Assembly (NCBI GenBank): GCA_045651725.1
Contig: JAZRSX010000015.1
Span: 62,001-126,000 of the forward strand
Length of the DNA: 64,000 nt
Source of the DNA: HGM11412 sp045651725
GTDB taxonomy: Bacteria > Bacillota > Clostridia > Christensenellales > Borkfalkiaceae
Direction of reading: 5' to 3'
Shown: positions 17,182-24,975 of the stretch, one piece after another
Layout: every line of letters begins with the position of its first letter
Numbering within the stretch: position 1 is the first letter of the stretch
Position numbers and translations under genes: made by a program
Notes under the pieces: model-generated
Told to the model about the DNA's origin: nothing
The model's input: only the letters and a program-made list of their open reading frames with translations
Database searches by the model: none

Positions 17182-17721
17182 TTAGCCGATTACAACGACT
17201 TGCGCATATCTTATTACCTTATCGCCACATTTATAGCCTTTTAAAAAGACTTGTTTAACCGTGCCTTCAACTTCGCCTTCTTGCTTTTCAACTTTCATAA
17301 CCGCTTCTTGAGTGTTAGGGTCAAAAACTTCGCCAAGTGGGTTTATTTCGGTAAAGCCTTCCGCTTCTAAAGTTTCTTTAAATTGACGCGCCATCATAAC
17401 GATGCCTTCTTTCGTCTTTTCGTCTAAATTCATAGTAAGCGCCCTGTCTAAATTGTCGCCAACTACTAATATTTTAGAAACCATATCGTATTTGCCTTCT
17501 TTATAAGCGTTAATTCTCGTTTCTTGATTGCGCTTTTTAAAGTTTTCAAAGTCGGCGGCGGTACGCATCCAACTGTCTTTAAAAGACGAATTTTCGGCTA
17601 TGAGTTTTTCGTTTTCTACCTTTAAAGCCTCGTTTTCTTCTATAAGTTGCTTTATAGTAGGCTTTTTTGCCTTTGTTTCCGTTTCAGTTTGATTAGTTTT
17701 TATATCTTTATTGTTTTCCAT
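17182..17721 (-). CDS. grpE: Nucleotide exchange factor GrpE
   Basis: Releases ADP from DnaK. The protein has 179 residues. A charged, Glu/Lys-rich N-terminal coiled coil (about 25-70) leads into DSWMRTAADFENFKKR, which is typical of GrpE, and the C-terminal beta domain contains GEVFDPNTQEAVMK and GYKCGDKVIRYAQVVV. It sits 2 bp after hrcA and upstream of dnaK. Confidence 0.97.
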   Translation of the reverse strand: MENNKDIKTNQTETETKAKKPTIKQLIEENEALKVENEKLIAENSSFKDSWMRTAADFENFKKRNQETRINAYKEGKYDMVSKILVVGDNLDRALTMNLDEKTKEGIVMMARQFKETLEAEGFTEINPLGEVFDPNTQEAVMKVEKQEGEVEGTVKQVFLKGYKCGDKVIRYAQVVVIG

Positions 17722-17723
17722 TT

Positions 17724-18755
17724 TTACCTACCCGATAAAATACTTTCTAAAATTTTTCCAACGTTTTCTAGCACCGCAACGACCTTTTGATAGTCCATAC
17801 GCGCGGGTCCTATAACACCGTAAGTACCTATTTTTTTGCCGTTTGCCGAATAAGTTGCGGTAACGACTGAACAGTCTTTTGGAAGTTCGTTTTCGTAATC
17901 GTTGCCGATTTTAACGTTAAATTTTAACTCTTTATTACCGTCACTTAATAGGCTGAACACCTTGTCTTTCTTCGTTACTACCGATAAAAACTCTTTGATT
18001 TTAGAAACGTCGGTATACTCTGCGTGTTTTAAAATTTTGTCTTCACCTTCCATTAAAACTTCATTTTCGGACTCTGAAAAATAAACTTTTAACGCTTCAA
18101 TAACGTTTATAAATATGGTTTTGTATCCGCTAAAACTTTCGTTAAAGTCAATTTCCGTTTGACATATCTCTTTAAAAGTCTTGCCTGAAAACAACTTATT
18201 TATAAGCGCGCTTGCTTCTTCAAGACCTTCGTTAGTCATAGTTTCGGGAATAGAAATAAAATTGTCTTTTAAAAGTTTAACGTCGGTAACTATTAAAACA
18301 AGCGCCGTTTCGGGCTTAAAGCGGAAAAACTTAATTTCGCGTAGCCTATCGTCTTCCCCTTTAGAGTGAACGCCTAGCGAAGTGTAATCGGTAAGTTCGC
18401 TTATAACCTTAACCGCGCTTTTTAAAACGCTTTCTATGTTATCCGTTTTTTCTAAAAATATGTTTTTAATGTAGTTTAATTCTTTTTGAGAGAGTTTTTC
18501 TTTCGTCATTAAATCGGAAACGTAAAGTTTATACGCTTCGGGCGATGGAACTCTTCCCGACGAAGTGTGTAATTGAGTTAAGTATCCAAGTTCTTCTAAA
18601 GAAGATAACTCCGCCCTAACCGTTGCCGAACTTACGTCTTGCATATACTTTTCCGTAATCGCTTTTGAAGAAACGGGAACGGCAGTATCAATGTAGTCGT
18701 CAACAACGATTTGAAGAATTTTCTTTTTTCTTTCACTTAATTCTAGTTTTGGCAC
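17724..18755 (-). CDS. hrcA: Heat-inducible transcription repressor HrcA
   Basis: DNA-binding repressor of the CIRCE regulon; GroE chaperonin normally keeps it active. The N-terminal winged helix reads LSERKKKILQIVVDDYI and SSATVRAELSSLEELGYL (about 5-60), with the conserved HTSSGRVPS box just after. The C-terminal part has the family GPARMDYQKV motif. At 343 residues it is normal length. It is the first gene of the operon, 16 bp downstream of a perfect CIRCE, so it represses itself along with grpE, dnaK and dnaJ. Confidence 0.98.
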   Translation of the reverse strand: MPKLELSERKKKILQIVVDDYIDTAVPVSSKAITEKYMQDVSSATVRAELSSLEELGYLTQLHTSSGRVPSPEAYKLYVSDLMTKEKLSQKELNYIKNIFLEKTDNIESVLKSAVKVISELTDYTSLGVHSKGEDDRLREIKFFRFKPETALVLIVTDVKLLKDNFISIPETMTNEGLEEASALINKLFSGKTFKEICQTEIDFNESFSGYKTIFINVIEALKVYFSESENEVLMEGEDKILKHAEYTDVSKIKEFLSVVTKKDKVFSLLSDGNKELKFNVKIGNDYENELPKDCSVVTATYSANGKKIGTYGVIGPARMDYQKVVAVLENVGKILESILSGR

Positions 18756-18771
18756 ACTAAACCCCCGATTG

Positions 18772-18798
18772 TTAGCACTCTTTTGGCGTGAGTGCTAA
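18772..18798. promoter_or_regulatory. CIRCE operator (HrcA binding site)
   Basis: TTAGCACTC, nine bases, GAGTGCTAA: an exact match to the CIRCE consensus. It lies between the hrcA promoter and start codon and therefore controls the whole chaperone operon. Confidence 0.99.
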
Positions 18799-18808
18799 TT
18801 TTGATTTA

Positions 18809-18837
18809 ATTGTACAACCTAAAATAAAGTTTGTCAA
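18809..18837 (-). promoter_or_regulatory. Sigma-A promoter of hrcA-grpE-dnaK-dnaJ
   Basis: On the minus strand, TTGACA (18832-18837), a 17-bp spacer and TACAAT (18809-18814). It lies just upstream of CIRCE, the usual arrangement for HrcA repression of transcription initiation. Confidence 0.9.
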
Positions 18838-18979
18838 TAGTTTTTGACTACTTTTTGCAAAATATTTTTTTGCTATTTAGGTATAAATTATGTATAGGTA
18901 AAAACACGCGTAAACGCGCCGTTTTTTTTAGTATTAGAAGTTTTATAAAAAATATTTTTTTTCTATGTAGTAAAAACGC

Positions 18980-19008
18980 TTGAAATTTTGTTTTTAATAT
19001 GTTAATAT
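18980..19008 (+). promoter_or_regulatory. Promoter of tRNA-Thr
   Basis: TTGAAA (18980-18985), a 17-bp spacer and TAATAT (19003-19008) place transcription start about 27 bp before the mature tRNA 5' end. The interval from 18842 to 18979 is AT-rich and otherwise shows only a weak CGCG-type hairpin near 18905. Confidence 0.65.
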
Positions 19009-19041
19009 ATTTTTGCTTGTTATGACGGCAAAATTATACAC

Positions 19042-19117
19042 GCTGGTGTGGCTCAGTCGGTAGAGCAGCTGATTCGTAATCAGCAGGTCGCAGGTTCAAG
19101 TCCCGTCACCAGCTCCA
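19042..19117 (+). tRNA. tRNA-Thr(CGT)
   Basis: Acceptor arms GCTGGTG and CACCAGC pair perfectly. The anticodon stem CTGAT/ATCAG holds the loop TCGTA region with anticodon CGT (reads ACG, threonine). The T-arm contains GGTTCAAGTCC. CCA is encoded at 19115-19117. A second copy of the last 20 bases occurs 247 bp downstream. Confidence 0.97.
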
Positions 19118-19120
19118 TAA

Positions 19121-19161
19121 AAAAACAACGTAAGCATTTCTATTTGCTTGCGTTGTTTTTT
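19121..19161 (+). terminator. Terminator of tRNA-Thr
   Basis: A 13-bp stem (19124-19136 with 19145-19157, one G-T pair) is followed by a T-run, immediately after the encoded CCA. Confidence 0.9.
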
Positions 19162-19197
19162 ATGCGTTGTTGGTATATGGGCTTGAACGGGGCGTTA

Positions 19198-19226
19198 AAA
19201 AAATATGCTAAGGATAGCATATTTTT
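19198..19226 (+). terminator. Second terminator-like hairpin after tRNA-Thr
   Basis: 12-bp AT-rich stem (AAAAATATGCTA with TAGCATATTTTT, 4-nt loop AGGA). Its symmetry lets it work on either strand. It lies inside the segment flanked by the repeated tRNA 3' end. Confidence 0.6.
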
Positions 19227-19370
19227 AGCCACAGTCCCCGAGAGCGAGCGCAAACGAAAATTTTAAACAAATAGCAACAGCCACGAATGGGGAATGAGTG
19301 CGCCAAGCAAATTATGAGTTGTTTGTTAAATAGCGAAGTGGCGGAAGTCCCGTCACCAGCTCCAAATAAA

Positions 19371-19402
19371 AATCCACGGGTAAAAACCCGTGGATATTTT
19401 TT
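19371..19402. terminator. Bidirectional terminator downstream of the PfkB kinase gene
   Basis: Perfect 10-bp stem (ATCCACGGGT, 19372-19381, with its complement 19386-19395) and a 4-nt loop, with T-rich flanks on both strands. It ends the EF-G-like/PfkB operon on the minus strand. Confidence 0.9.
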
Positions 19403-20331
19403 TATATCTTTTCTACGAAAATTTTATCGTAAATTTCTTCAAACTTATCTCTATAAAATAAATTTGTGCCAGACGTCGTTATAGATGCCGTACCAGCGGC
19501 AACCGCGCACCTTAAAATTTCAGTCTTTTCCGCGCCGTTTTCTATCATAAGGCTTGCGGCGGCAACCATACTGTCCCCCGCGCCAACCGTAGAATTTACG
19601 GCAACCGTTGCGCTTTTGCAAAAATACGAATTTGTGCCGTTTGTAAATATAGCGCCTTCGCGCCCAAGCGAAAGTAAGACGTTTTCGCACCCTAAATCAA
19701 CTAATTTAGTGCAAGCCTTTATCATTTCGGGCACAGTTTTTAGTTTGGTTTTTACCGCGCCTTCTAACTCGACTAAATTGGGCTTTGCCATATAAACGTT
19801 ACCACCGCTTGTAAGCGTAGTAATAAGCCTACTGCCTTCTATATCGATAATCTTTTTGACTTTGCCGTCAATAGCGTTTAAAAGTTCAGAGTAGTATTCG
19901 TCCCTCACGCCTTGGGGTAAAGAACCGCTAATTATTGCAACCGACGATTTTTTAGATAAATTTTTAACTAAATTTACAAGTTCTTGTTGCTTTTCTTTAA
20001 CGACTTCTTCGCCTATGTCGTTTATTTCGGTTAGCATAGATTTATTGTCAACGACCTTGTAGTTTATACGCACGCTACCTTTATTCCAAATAAAAGTGTT
20101 TTTTACGCCTTCGTTGTCAAGGCGTTGCACGAATAAACTACCGTCGTTTTCATACATAAAACCCGTTGCGTAACTATCGCCACCAAGCCTACTTACGCCT
20201 ATTGCCGAATTTAAGGCTTTTCCCGAATAAGTTACGGTTTTGTTTGCTATTCTATTTAACCTACCTACGTTTAACTGCTCTAACTCTACGGTACAGTCTA
20301 TACTAGGGTTAGGACAAATACTTAATATCAT
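19402..20331 (-). CDS. PfkB-family sugar-phosphate kinase (1-phosphofructokinase-like)
   Basis: 309 residues with the 1-phosphofructokinase/tagatose-6-phosphate kinase layout: MILSICPNPSIDCTVELEQL at the start, a substrate loop with YSGKALNSAIGVSRLGG (usual form GGKGxNVA), SGSLPQGV in the middle, and the ATP/anion-hole signature STVGAGDSMVAA (about 245-256) with its catalytic aspartate. The substrate loop departs from the family consensus (SGKALN, not GGKGIN), so the exact sugar phosphate is uncertain. It lies 5 bp downstream of the EF-G-like gene, probably as its operon partner, with no sugar transporter nearby. Confidence 0.88.
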   Translation of the reverse strand: MILSICPNPSIDCTVELEQLNVGRLNRIANKTVTYSGKALNSAIGVSRLGGDSYATGFMYENDGSLFVQRLDNEGVKNTFIWNKGSVRINYKVVDNKSMLTEINDIGEEVVKEKQQELVNLVKNLSKKSSVAIISGSLPQGVRDEYYSELLNAIDGKVKKIIDIEGSRLITTLTSGGNVYMAKPNLVELEGAVKTKLKTVPEMIKACTKLVDLGCENVLLSLGREGAIFTNGTNSYFCKSATVAVNSTVGAGDSMVAAASLMIENGAEKTEILRCAVAAGTASITTSGTNLFYRDKFEEIYDKIFVEKI

Positions 20332-20336
20332 TTATA

Positions 20337-22382
20337 TCACTCTTTATCTTTTTTTGCTTGCGCAATTATTTTTGCTTGTTGGTCGTATGGCACTTCTTCG
20401 TACCTTACGAATTCTGCCGTAAACGTTCCGCGACCTTGCGTAATGCTACGTAAATCCGCCGAATATTCTAAAATTTCACTTTCGGGAACCTCGGCTGTTA
20501 TAACCGTTTTATCGTTTAGCGTATCGGTTGAAAGTATCCTTCCGCGACGTTTATTTAAGTCGCCCATAATATCGCCCATATACCCGTCGGGCGCAATAAT
20601 ATCAACTTGCATAACAGGTTCTAAAATAACGGGGTCAGCATTTGAAATACCTTCGTCATATGCAATTTTTGCCGCCGAAACGAACGCAACTTCTTTACTG
20701 TCAACGGGGTGAGAACTTCCGTCGAAAAGCGTAGCCTTTAAGTTGATAAGCGGATATCCCGCCAAAACGCCTTCTTTAATGGCTTCTTTTAAACCTTTGT
20801 CAACCGCAGGAATAAATTGTTTTGGCACGGCACCGCCTACAACAGCGTCTACAAACTCATAATAGCCGTCGCTAGCGCCACTTTCAAAACGAATTTTAAC
20901 GTGCCCGTATTGACCTGCACCGCCCGATTGCTTTTTGTGTTTACCTTCGGCTTCCGCTTGTTTTCTAATAGTTTCTCTATACGCAATTTTTGGTTTTTCT
21001 AAAAGCGCGTCAACGCCAAATTTAGATTTTAACTTTTTCTTTATAACTTCAAGTTGAGTTGCGCCAACGCCCGCAATAACCATTTCGCCCGTGTCAACGT
21101 TCTTTTCAACGGTAAAGGATACGTCTTCGTCTTTCAACTTGTTTAAACCTGCAAATATCTTGTCTTCTTCGCCTTTCTTTAAAGCGTAAACGGCGCGTTT
21201 ATAAGTTGCGGGTGGCACTTCAAGAGTTTTAAACACAACTTCTTCTTTTTGATATAAAGTATCGCCCGTTTTAACGTTGTTAAGTTTGGCAACCGCACCT
21301 ATTTCGCCAGCGCAAAGCGACGAAACGCCGTCTTGTTTTTTGCCTTTTACAAGATAGATTGAACTAATTTTTTCTTCTTCACCACTACCCGTAATTTTAA
21401 GCACGTCGCCCGAATTTAACACACCTGAAACGACTTTTATATAGTTAAGCCTACCAACGTAAGGGTCGACTACGGTTTTAAATACCCTAACAACAGTTTG
21501 ACTAGTTTCGTCGGGAGTAATGGCAACCTTTTCGCCATTTACGACAGCGCGTTGAATGCCTGCGTCTTTTGGACTTGGTAACGTTGAAATTATCTTATCC
21601 ATCAAGTTAAACACGCCGTGGTTTTTAAGCGCGCTACCACCTAAAACGGTAATAGTAGAGCAAGAACTAATACCTAATTTAACGCCCTTTTCAATTTCTT
21701 CGGGTGTAAGTTCGCCTTCACTAAAAAACTTGTCTAAAAGCGCTTCGTCGTTTTCGGCAGCCGCTTCCATAACCGAAAGTTTAGCGTCTTCATACGCGCT
21801 TTGTAAATAATCTGGGATAGGATATTCGTTTCTTTCCCAATCTCTTAAAACGCCGTAGGCAACCTTAACAAATCCCTTCATTTTTCCGTCAACCATATTA
21901 GGTATAATCATAGGCGCAATTCTATGCCCGTATTTTTCCTTAATAGCGTCGACTGTTTTTATAAAATCGGAGTTATCTTTATCTAGACCATTGATAAAAA
22001 GCATAGCCGGAATACCGCGACTTACACAGTAGTCAATAGCCTTTTCCGTACCAACAGTTAAAGTTCCGTTTGCGCCCGATACGATAATTGCCGAGTCGCA
22101 AACTGCAAGCGCTTGCGCCATTTCACACTCAAAATCGTAAAATCCCGGCACGTCTATAAGGTTAAATTTATATCCCCTATATTCGCCGTAAGCGCACGCT
22201 AAACTAATTGAAGATTTTTTTGCTATTTCTTCTTGGTCAAAGTCCATAACGGTGTTTCCGTCATCAACCTTACCTTGCCTATCCGTCGCGTTGCAATTAA
22301 ATAAAATTGCTTCGGCAAGAGTTGTTTTACCCTCGCCACCATGTCCTATAAGTGCTACGTTTCTTAATCTGTCTACATCCAT
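20337..22382 (-). CDS. Elongation factor G-like GTPase (FusA2-type)
   Basis: 681-residue translational GTPase with the full EF-G order: G domain, domain II (DPYVGRLNYIKVVSGVL), domains III/IV including YRETIRKQAEAEGKHKKQSGGAGQYG, and a domain V ending YEEVPYDQQAKI. The GTPase motifs are atypical. The P-loop is GHGGEGKTTL. Switch 2 reads DVPGFYDF, so phenylalanine replaces the histidine of DTPGHVDF. The G4 motif reads NGLD, not NKxD. This fits the EF-G-like second paralogue and not the housekeeping fusA, which is normally next to rpsL/rpsG/tuf. Role unknown. Confidence 0.9.
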   Translation of the reverse strand: MDVDRLRNVALIGHGGEGKTTLAEAILFNCNATDRQGKVDDGNTVMDFDQEEIAKKSSISLACAYGEYRGYKFNLIDVPGFYDFECEMAQALAVCDSAIIVSGANGTLTVGTEKAIDYCVSRGIPAMLFINGLDKDNSDFIKTVDAIKEKYGHRIAPMIIPNMVDGKMKGFVKVAYGVLRDWERNEYPIPDYLQSAYEDAKLSVMEAAAENDEALLDKFFSEGELTPEEIEKGVKLGISSCSTITVLGGSALKNHGVFNLMDKIISTLPSPKDAGIQRAVVNGEKVAITPDETSQTVVRVFKTVVDPYVGRLNYIKVVSGVLNSGDVLKITGSGEEEKISSIYLVKGKKQDGVSSLCAGEIGAVAKLNNVKTGDTLYQKEEVVFKTLEVPPATYKRAVYALKKGEEDKIFAGLNKLKDEDVSFTVEKNVDTGEMVIAGVGATQLEVIKKKLKSKFGVDALLEKPKIAYRETIRKQAEAEGKHKKQSGGAGQYGHVKIRFESGASDGYYEFVDAVVGGAVPKQFIPAVDKGLKEAIKEGVLAGYPLINLKATLFDGSSHPVDSKEVAFVSAAKIAYDEGISNADPVILEPVMQVDIIAPDGYMGDIMGDLNKRRGRILSTDTLNDKTVITAEVPESEILEYSADLRSITQGRGTFTAEFVRYEEVPYDQQAKIIAQAKKDKE

Positions 22383-22428
22383 ATAACGTTTACTTCCTAT
22401 AAATTATTTGCGAATACTCGCTATCTAT

Positions 22429-22457
22429 ATTATACAATAGCATTTCGCTTTTTTCAA
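22429..22457 (-). promoter_or_regulatory. Sigma-A promoter of the EF-G-like/PfkB operon
   Basis: On the minus strand, TTGAAA (22452-22457), a 17-bp spacer and TATAAT (22429-22434), about 45 bp before the EF-G-like start. Confidence 0.8.
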
Positions 22458-22622
22458 TAGGCAATTTATTTTTTTGATTTTTTACACTTTGCTTTCGTTT
22501 TATACGCCTATTTTTTTATAAAAAACGACAAAACTACGCTTTACAAAACTGCAAAGCAAGGTGTGTTTTTAATTTTAACCGCCCACAAAAAAAGTATATG
22601 CTTTTTGACGACTTTTATTAAA

Positions 22623-22650
22623 AAAACGAACTTAAAGATTAAGTCCGTTT
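22623..22650 (-). terminator. Terminator of spoIVA
   Basis: Stem of 11 bp with one G-T pair (22625-22635 with 22639-22649) and a 3-nt loop. On the minus strand it is followed by a run of Ts, 20 bp after the spoIVA stop. Confidence 0.85.
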
Positions 22651-22670
22651 TAGTAAATTTGTTTTGACGC

Positions 22671-24149
22671 TTATAGTAATATGCAAATAACTCCGCCCCT
22701 ACCTTCGTTTACAATTCTTGTTACCGTGCGTCTCATTTTATTTTTAGTGCGGTCTTTCATACAACTAATTTTGTTTACGATTTCGTCGTTTACAAGCATA
22801 GAAAGTCTTTTGCCAAAAACGTCCGTTTGCCAAACTTTTTCTGGACTATTTTCGTATTCCGTCTTTATAAATTCGGCAAAATCTTTGCATTGTTTTTCCG
22901 TGCCAGATATAGGCGAAACTTCGGCGTCAACGTTAATTTTAAGTAGGTGCATACACGACGTTTTAGCCTTAATTTTAACGCCGTACCTACCGCCCTGCTT
23001 AACAACTTCGGGGTCGCAAAGCGACATATCGGCTTCGGTTGGAATAACTATTCCGTAACCGCTTTCGTCAACTTCTAAAAGTGCGTTTTTAAGTTTGTTG
23101 TAGTTGTCTTTTGCAATATTTACTTCCTTTATATAACTAATAAGTTTATAATCGTCTAAAATATCTTCGCCCGAAAGTTCAGTTAAAAGTTTATAAAATA
23201 GTCCGCTATTTGCCTCTAACGTAAATTCGGCTTTGCCTTCGCCTAATAAAACTTCGCTTTTATCGACCTTTTTAATGCCCTCAACTTCTAAAAGCGCGTC
23301 TTCTATTAGTTTATAGTCTTTCATTTTTTCGGTTACTTGACAAACATTTTTAAGCGTTTTTAAAATTGACGATATAACTTCGCAAGACGGTGGCAAAACT
23401 TGCATCCACTTTGGTAGTTTAATATCAAAAGTGCGAAGTGGAAATTCCATTAACAAACTTTCTAGAATTAAGGCGGTTTGTTCTTCGTTTAACTCTAAAA
23501 CGTTTAAACATAGCACTTTTACGCCGTATTTATTAGAAATTTCGGCTTGCAACCTTTTAGCGTCTTCACTACTTGGATTAGTCGTGTTTAAAACGATAAC
23601 GAAAGGCTTATTACATTCTTTTAACTTATTTACGGCTTTTTCTTCGGCTGTTTCGTAGTTTTGACGGGGTATGTTAGAAAAAGAGCCGTCCGTCGTAACT
23701 AAAACACCAACCGTTGAGTGGCTTGATATTACCTTTTCCGTTCCGTAACTTGCCGCTTCTTCAAAAGGCATAGGTTCGTCTTTCCAAGGCGTTTTTACAA
23801 GCCTTGGCACGCCGTTTTCACTGTCGCCGATTGCGCCGTCAACCATAAAGCCAACGCAATCGATAAGCCTAACTTTTGCTTGCGCTTTTTTATTGATAGA
23901 AATTTTTACCGCTTCGCTAGGCACGAACTTTGGTTCTGTCGTCGTTATCGTTTTGCCTTCGCCAGATTGTGGCATTTCGTCAATGGCTATTTGACGCTTG
24001 TTTTTGTTTAATATATTGGGCGTTACCATAAGGTCCATTAACTTTGTGATGAACGCCGATTTTCCCGTCCTTACCGGACCTACAACACCTATATAAATGT
24101 CGCCGTTCGTCCTTTTGGCGATGTCCTTATAGATATCGAACTTTTCCAT
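22671..24149 (-). CDS. spoIVA: Stage IV sporulation protein A
   Basis: ATPase that polymerises on the forespore surface to form the basement layer of the spore coat. At 492 residues it is full length. Walker A GPVRTGKSAF is at about 24-33. The family segment DEMPQSGEGKTITTTEPKFVP follows, then a Walker B-like RLIDCVGF. The C-terminal end GRGGVICILL fits the SpoIVA hydrophobic tail that anchors it through SpoVM. A sigma-E-type promoter lies upstream. The gene is specific to endospore formers. Confidence 0.97.
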   Translation of the reverse strand: MEKFDIYKDIAKRTNGDIYIGVVGPVRTGKSAFITKLMDLMVTPNILNKNKRQIAIDEMPQSGEGKTITTTEPKFVPSEAVKISINKKAQAKVRLIDCVGFMVDGAIGDSENGVPRLVKTPWKDEPMPFEEAASYGTEKVISSHSTVGVLVTTDGSFSNIPRQNYETAEEKAVNKLKECNKPFVIVLNTTNPSSEDAKRLQAEISNKYGVKVLCLNVLELNEEQTALILESLLMEFPLRTFDIKLPKWMQVLPPSCEVISSILKTLKNVCQVTEKMKDYKLIEDALLEVEGIKKVDKSEVLLGEGKAEFTLEANSGLFYKLLTELSGEDILDDYKLISYIKEVNIAKDNYNKLKNALLEVDESGYGIVIPTEADMSLCDPEVVKQGGRYGVKIKAKTSCMHLLKINVDAEVSPISGTEKQCKDFAEFIKTEYENSPEKVWQTDVFGKRLSMLVNDEIVNKISCMKDRTKNKMRRTVTRIVNEGRGGVICILL

Positions 24150-24176
24150 AAAAAAAATCCTCCCCGATACTGTTAA

Positions 24177-24205
24177 AGTATATGGAAGAATTTTTTAAAA
24201 TATGA
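24177..24205 (-). promoter_or_regulatory. Candidate sigma-E promoter of spoIVA
   Basis: On the minus strand, TCATATT (24199-24205) matches the sigma-E -35 consensus KMATATT. After 14 bp comes CATATACT (24177-24184), a 7/8 match to CATACAHT. It overlaps the 3' end of plsY. Mother-cell sigma-E control of spoIVA is established in Bacillus subtilis. Confidence 0.72.
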
Positions 24206-24206
24206 T

Positions 24207-24974
24207 TTAATTATTTTCTTTTTCTTTATTTTTTTGTTCCTTTTTTAGTTTGCGCTTAATTTTGGCTTCTCTTATCATTTGCATCCAGTTCGTTGGGTGT
24301 TCTTCGCCCGCTATAAGCCTGTTTATGTTTTGACGGTGCGCATACCAAGTTAAAACTATTATCAATACTATAAATAAGTTAGAAAACGCCGTAACTAAAA
24401 TTTTTGTTGGACTAACAGCGCCAACCGCTATATACTGCGTGTATACCGAAAAGCAAGCGGCTATCGCCCCTGGCGTAGTTGCTATAAACGACCCCATAGA
24501 GCCTATTTCCGTAAGCAAAATAAACGCTATTGCTAAAACACCGCTAATAATTGCCACACGCCAGTCGCAAACGGCAAAAACGCCTATCGTGGTTGCAATA
24601 CCCTTACCGCCTTTAAACTTCATAAATATAGGAAAAACGTGCCCAAGAACCGCAAAAAAGCCACACGTTACTTCGGTAAGCATATTAACGGGCAATTCCG
24701 TACCCTTAAAACAATAATTTTTGTAAATTAAAAACCCTATAAGCGTTGGCACAGCGCCTTTAATCATATCTAAAACAAGCACCAAAATACCTATTTTAAG
24801 ACCAAAGTTTCTGCTCATATTTAAAGTGCCTGGGTTTCCGCTACCTATTTTTCGTATATCCCTTTTTTTGAGTTTAGAAATGATAACTGCAAAGTTTACG
24901 CTACCTATCAAATAAGAGCCTACGCAAAGCAAAACAAACTGCCACCATATTTTGTAAAAAGAAATTGCAATCAT
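24207..24974 (-). CDS. plsY: Glycerol-3-phosphate acyltransferase PlsY
   Basis: Integral membrane enzyme that moves the acyl group from acyl-phosphate to glycerol-3-phosphate, starting phospholipid synthesis. The conserved loops are present: YLIGSVNFAVI, the KIGSGNPGTLNMSRNFG motif (about 41-57) and FKGGKGIATTIG (about 118-129). Five or so membrane spans are visible. At 255 residues it is longer than usual because of a basic C-terminal tail (about 225-255). It follows der with a 1-bp gap. The gpsA gene often found between plsY and spoIVA in Clostridia is absent here. Confidence 0.95.
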   Translation of the reverse strand: MIAISFYKIWWQFVLLCVGSYLIGSVNFAVIISKLKKRDIRKIGSGNPGTLNMSRNFGLKIGILVLVLDMIKGAVPTLIGFLIYKNYCFKGTELPVNMLTEVTCGFFAVLGHVFPIFMKFKGGKGIATTIGVFAVCDWRVAIISGVLAIAFILLTEIGSMGSFIATTPGAIAACFSVYTQYIAVGAVSPTKILVTAFSNLFIVLIIVLTWYAHRQNINRLIAGEEHPTNWMQMIREAKIKRKLKKEQKNKEKENN

Positions 24975-24975
24975 T

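Larger units (their letters stand above)
19118..19364 (+). repeat. 247-bp segment ended by a copied tRNA-Thr 3' end
   Basis: The last 20 bases of tRNA-Thr including CCA (19098-19117) recur exactly at 19345-19364. This is the pattern left by an integrase that targets a tRNA 3' end (attL/attR), or by loss of most of a second tRNA-Thr. The segment between holds two terminator-like hairpins and no convincing gene. A small open frame spanning the tRNA is an artefact of the tRNA sequence. Confidence 0.7.

Noticed and set aside
19048..19266. Open frame of 72 codons across tRNA-Thr
   Set aside because: It is the tRNA read as protein (the familiar SVEQLIRNQQVAGSSPVTS pattern) and then crosses the terminator; no ribosome-binding site.
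20337..22382. Housekeeping elongation factor G or tetracycline-resistance protection protein
   Set aside because: GTPase motifs and gene context differ from fusA, and the length and C-terminus do not show ribosomal-protection features; EF-G-like paralogue fits better.
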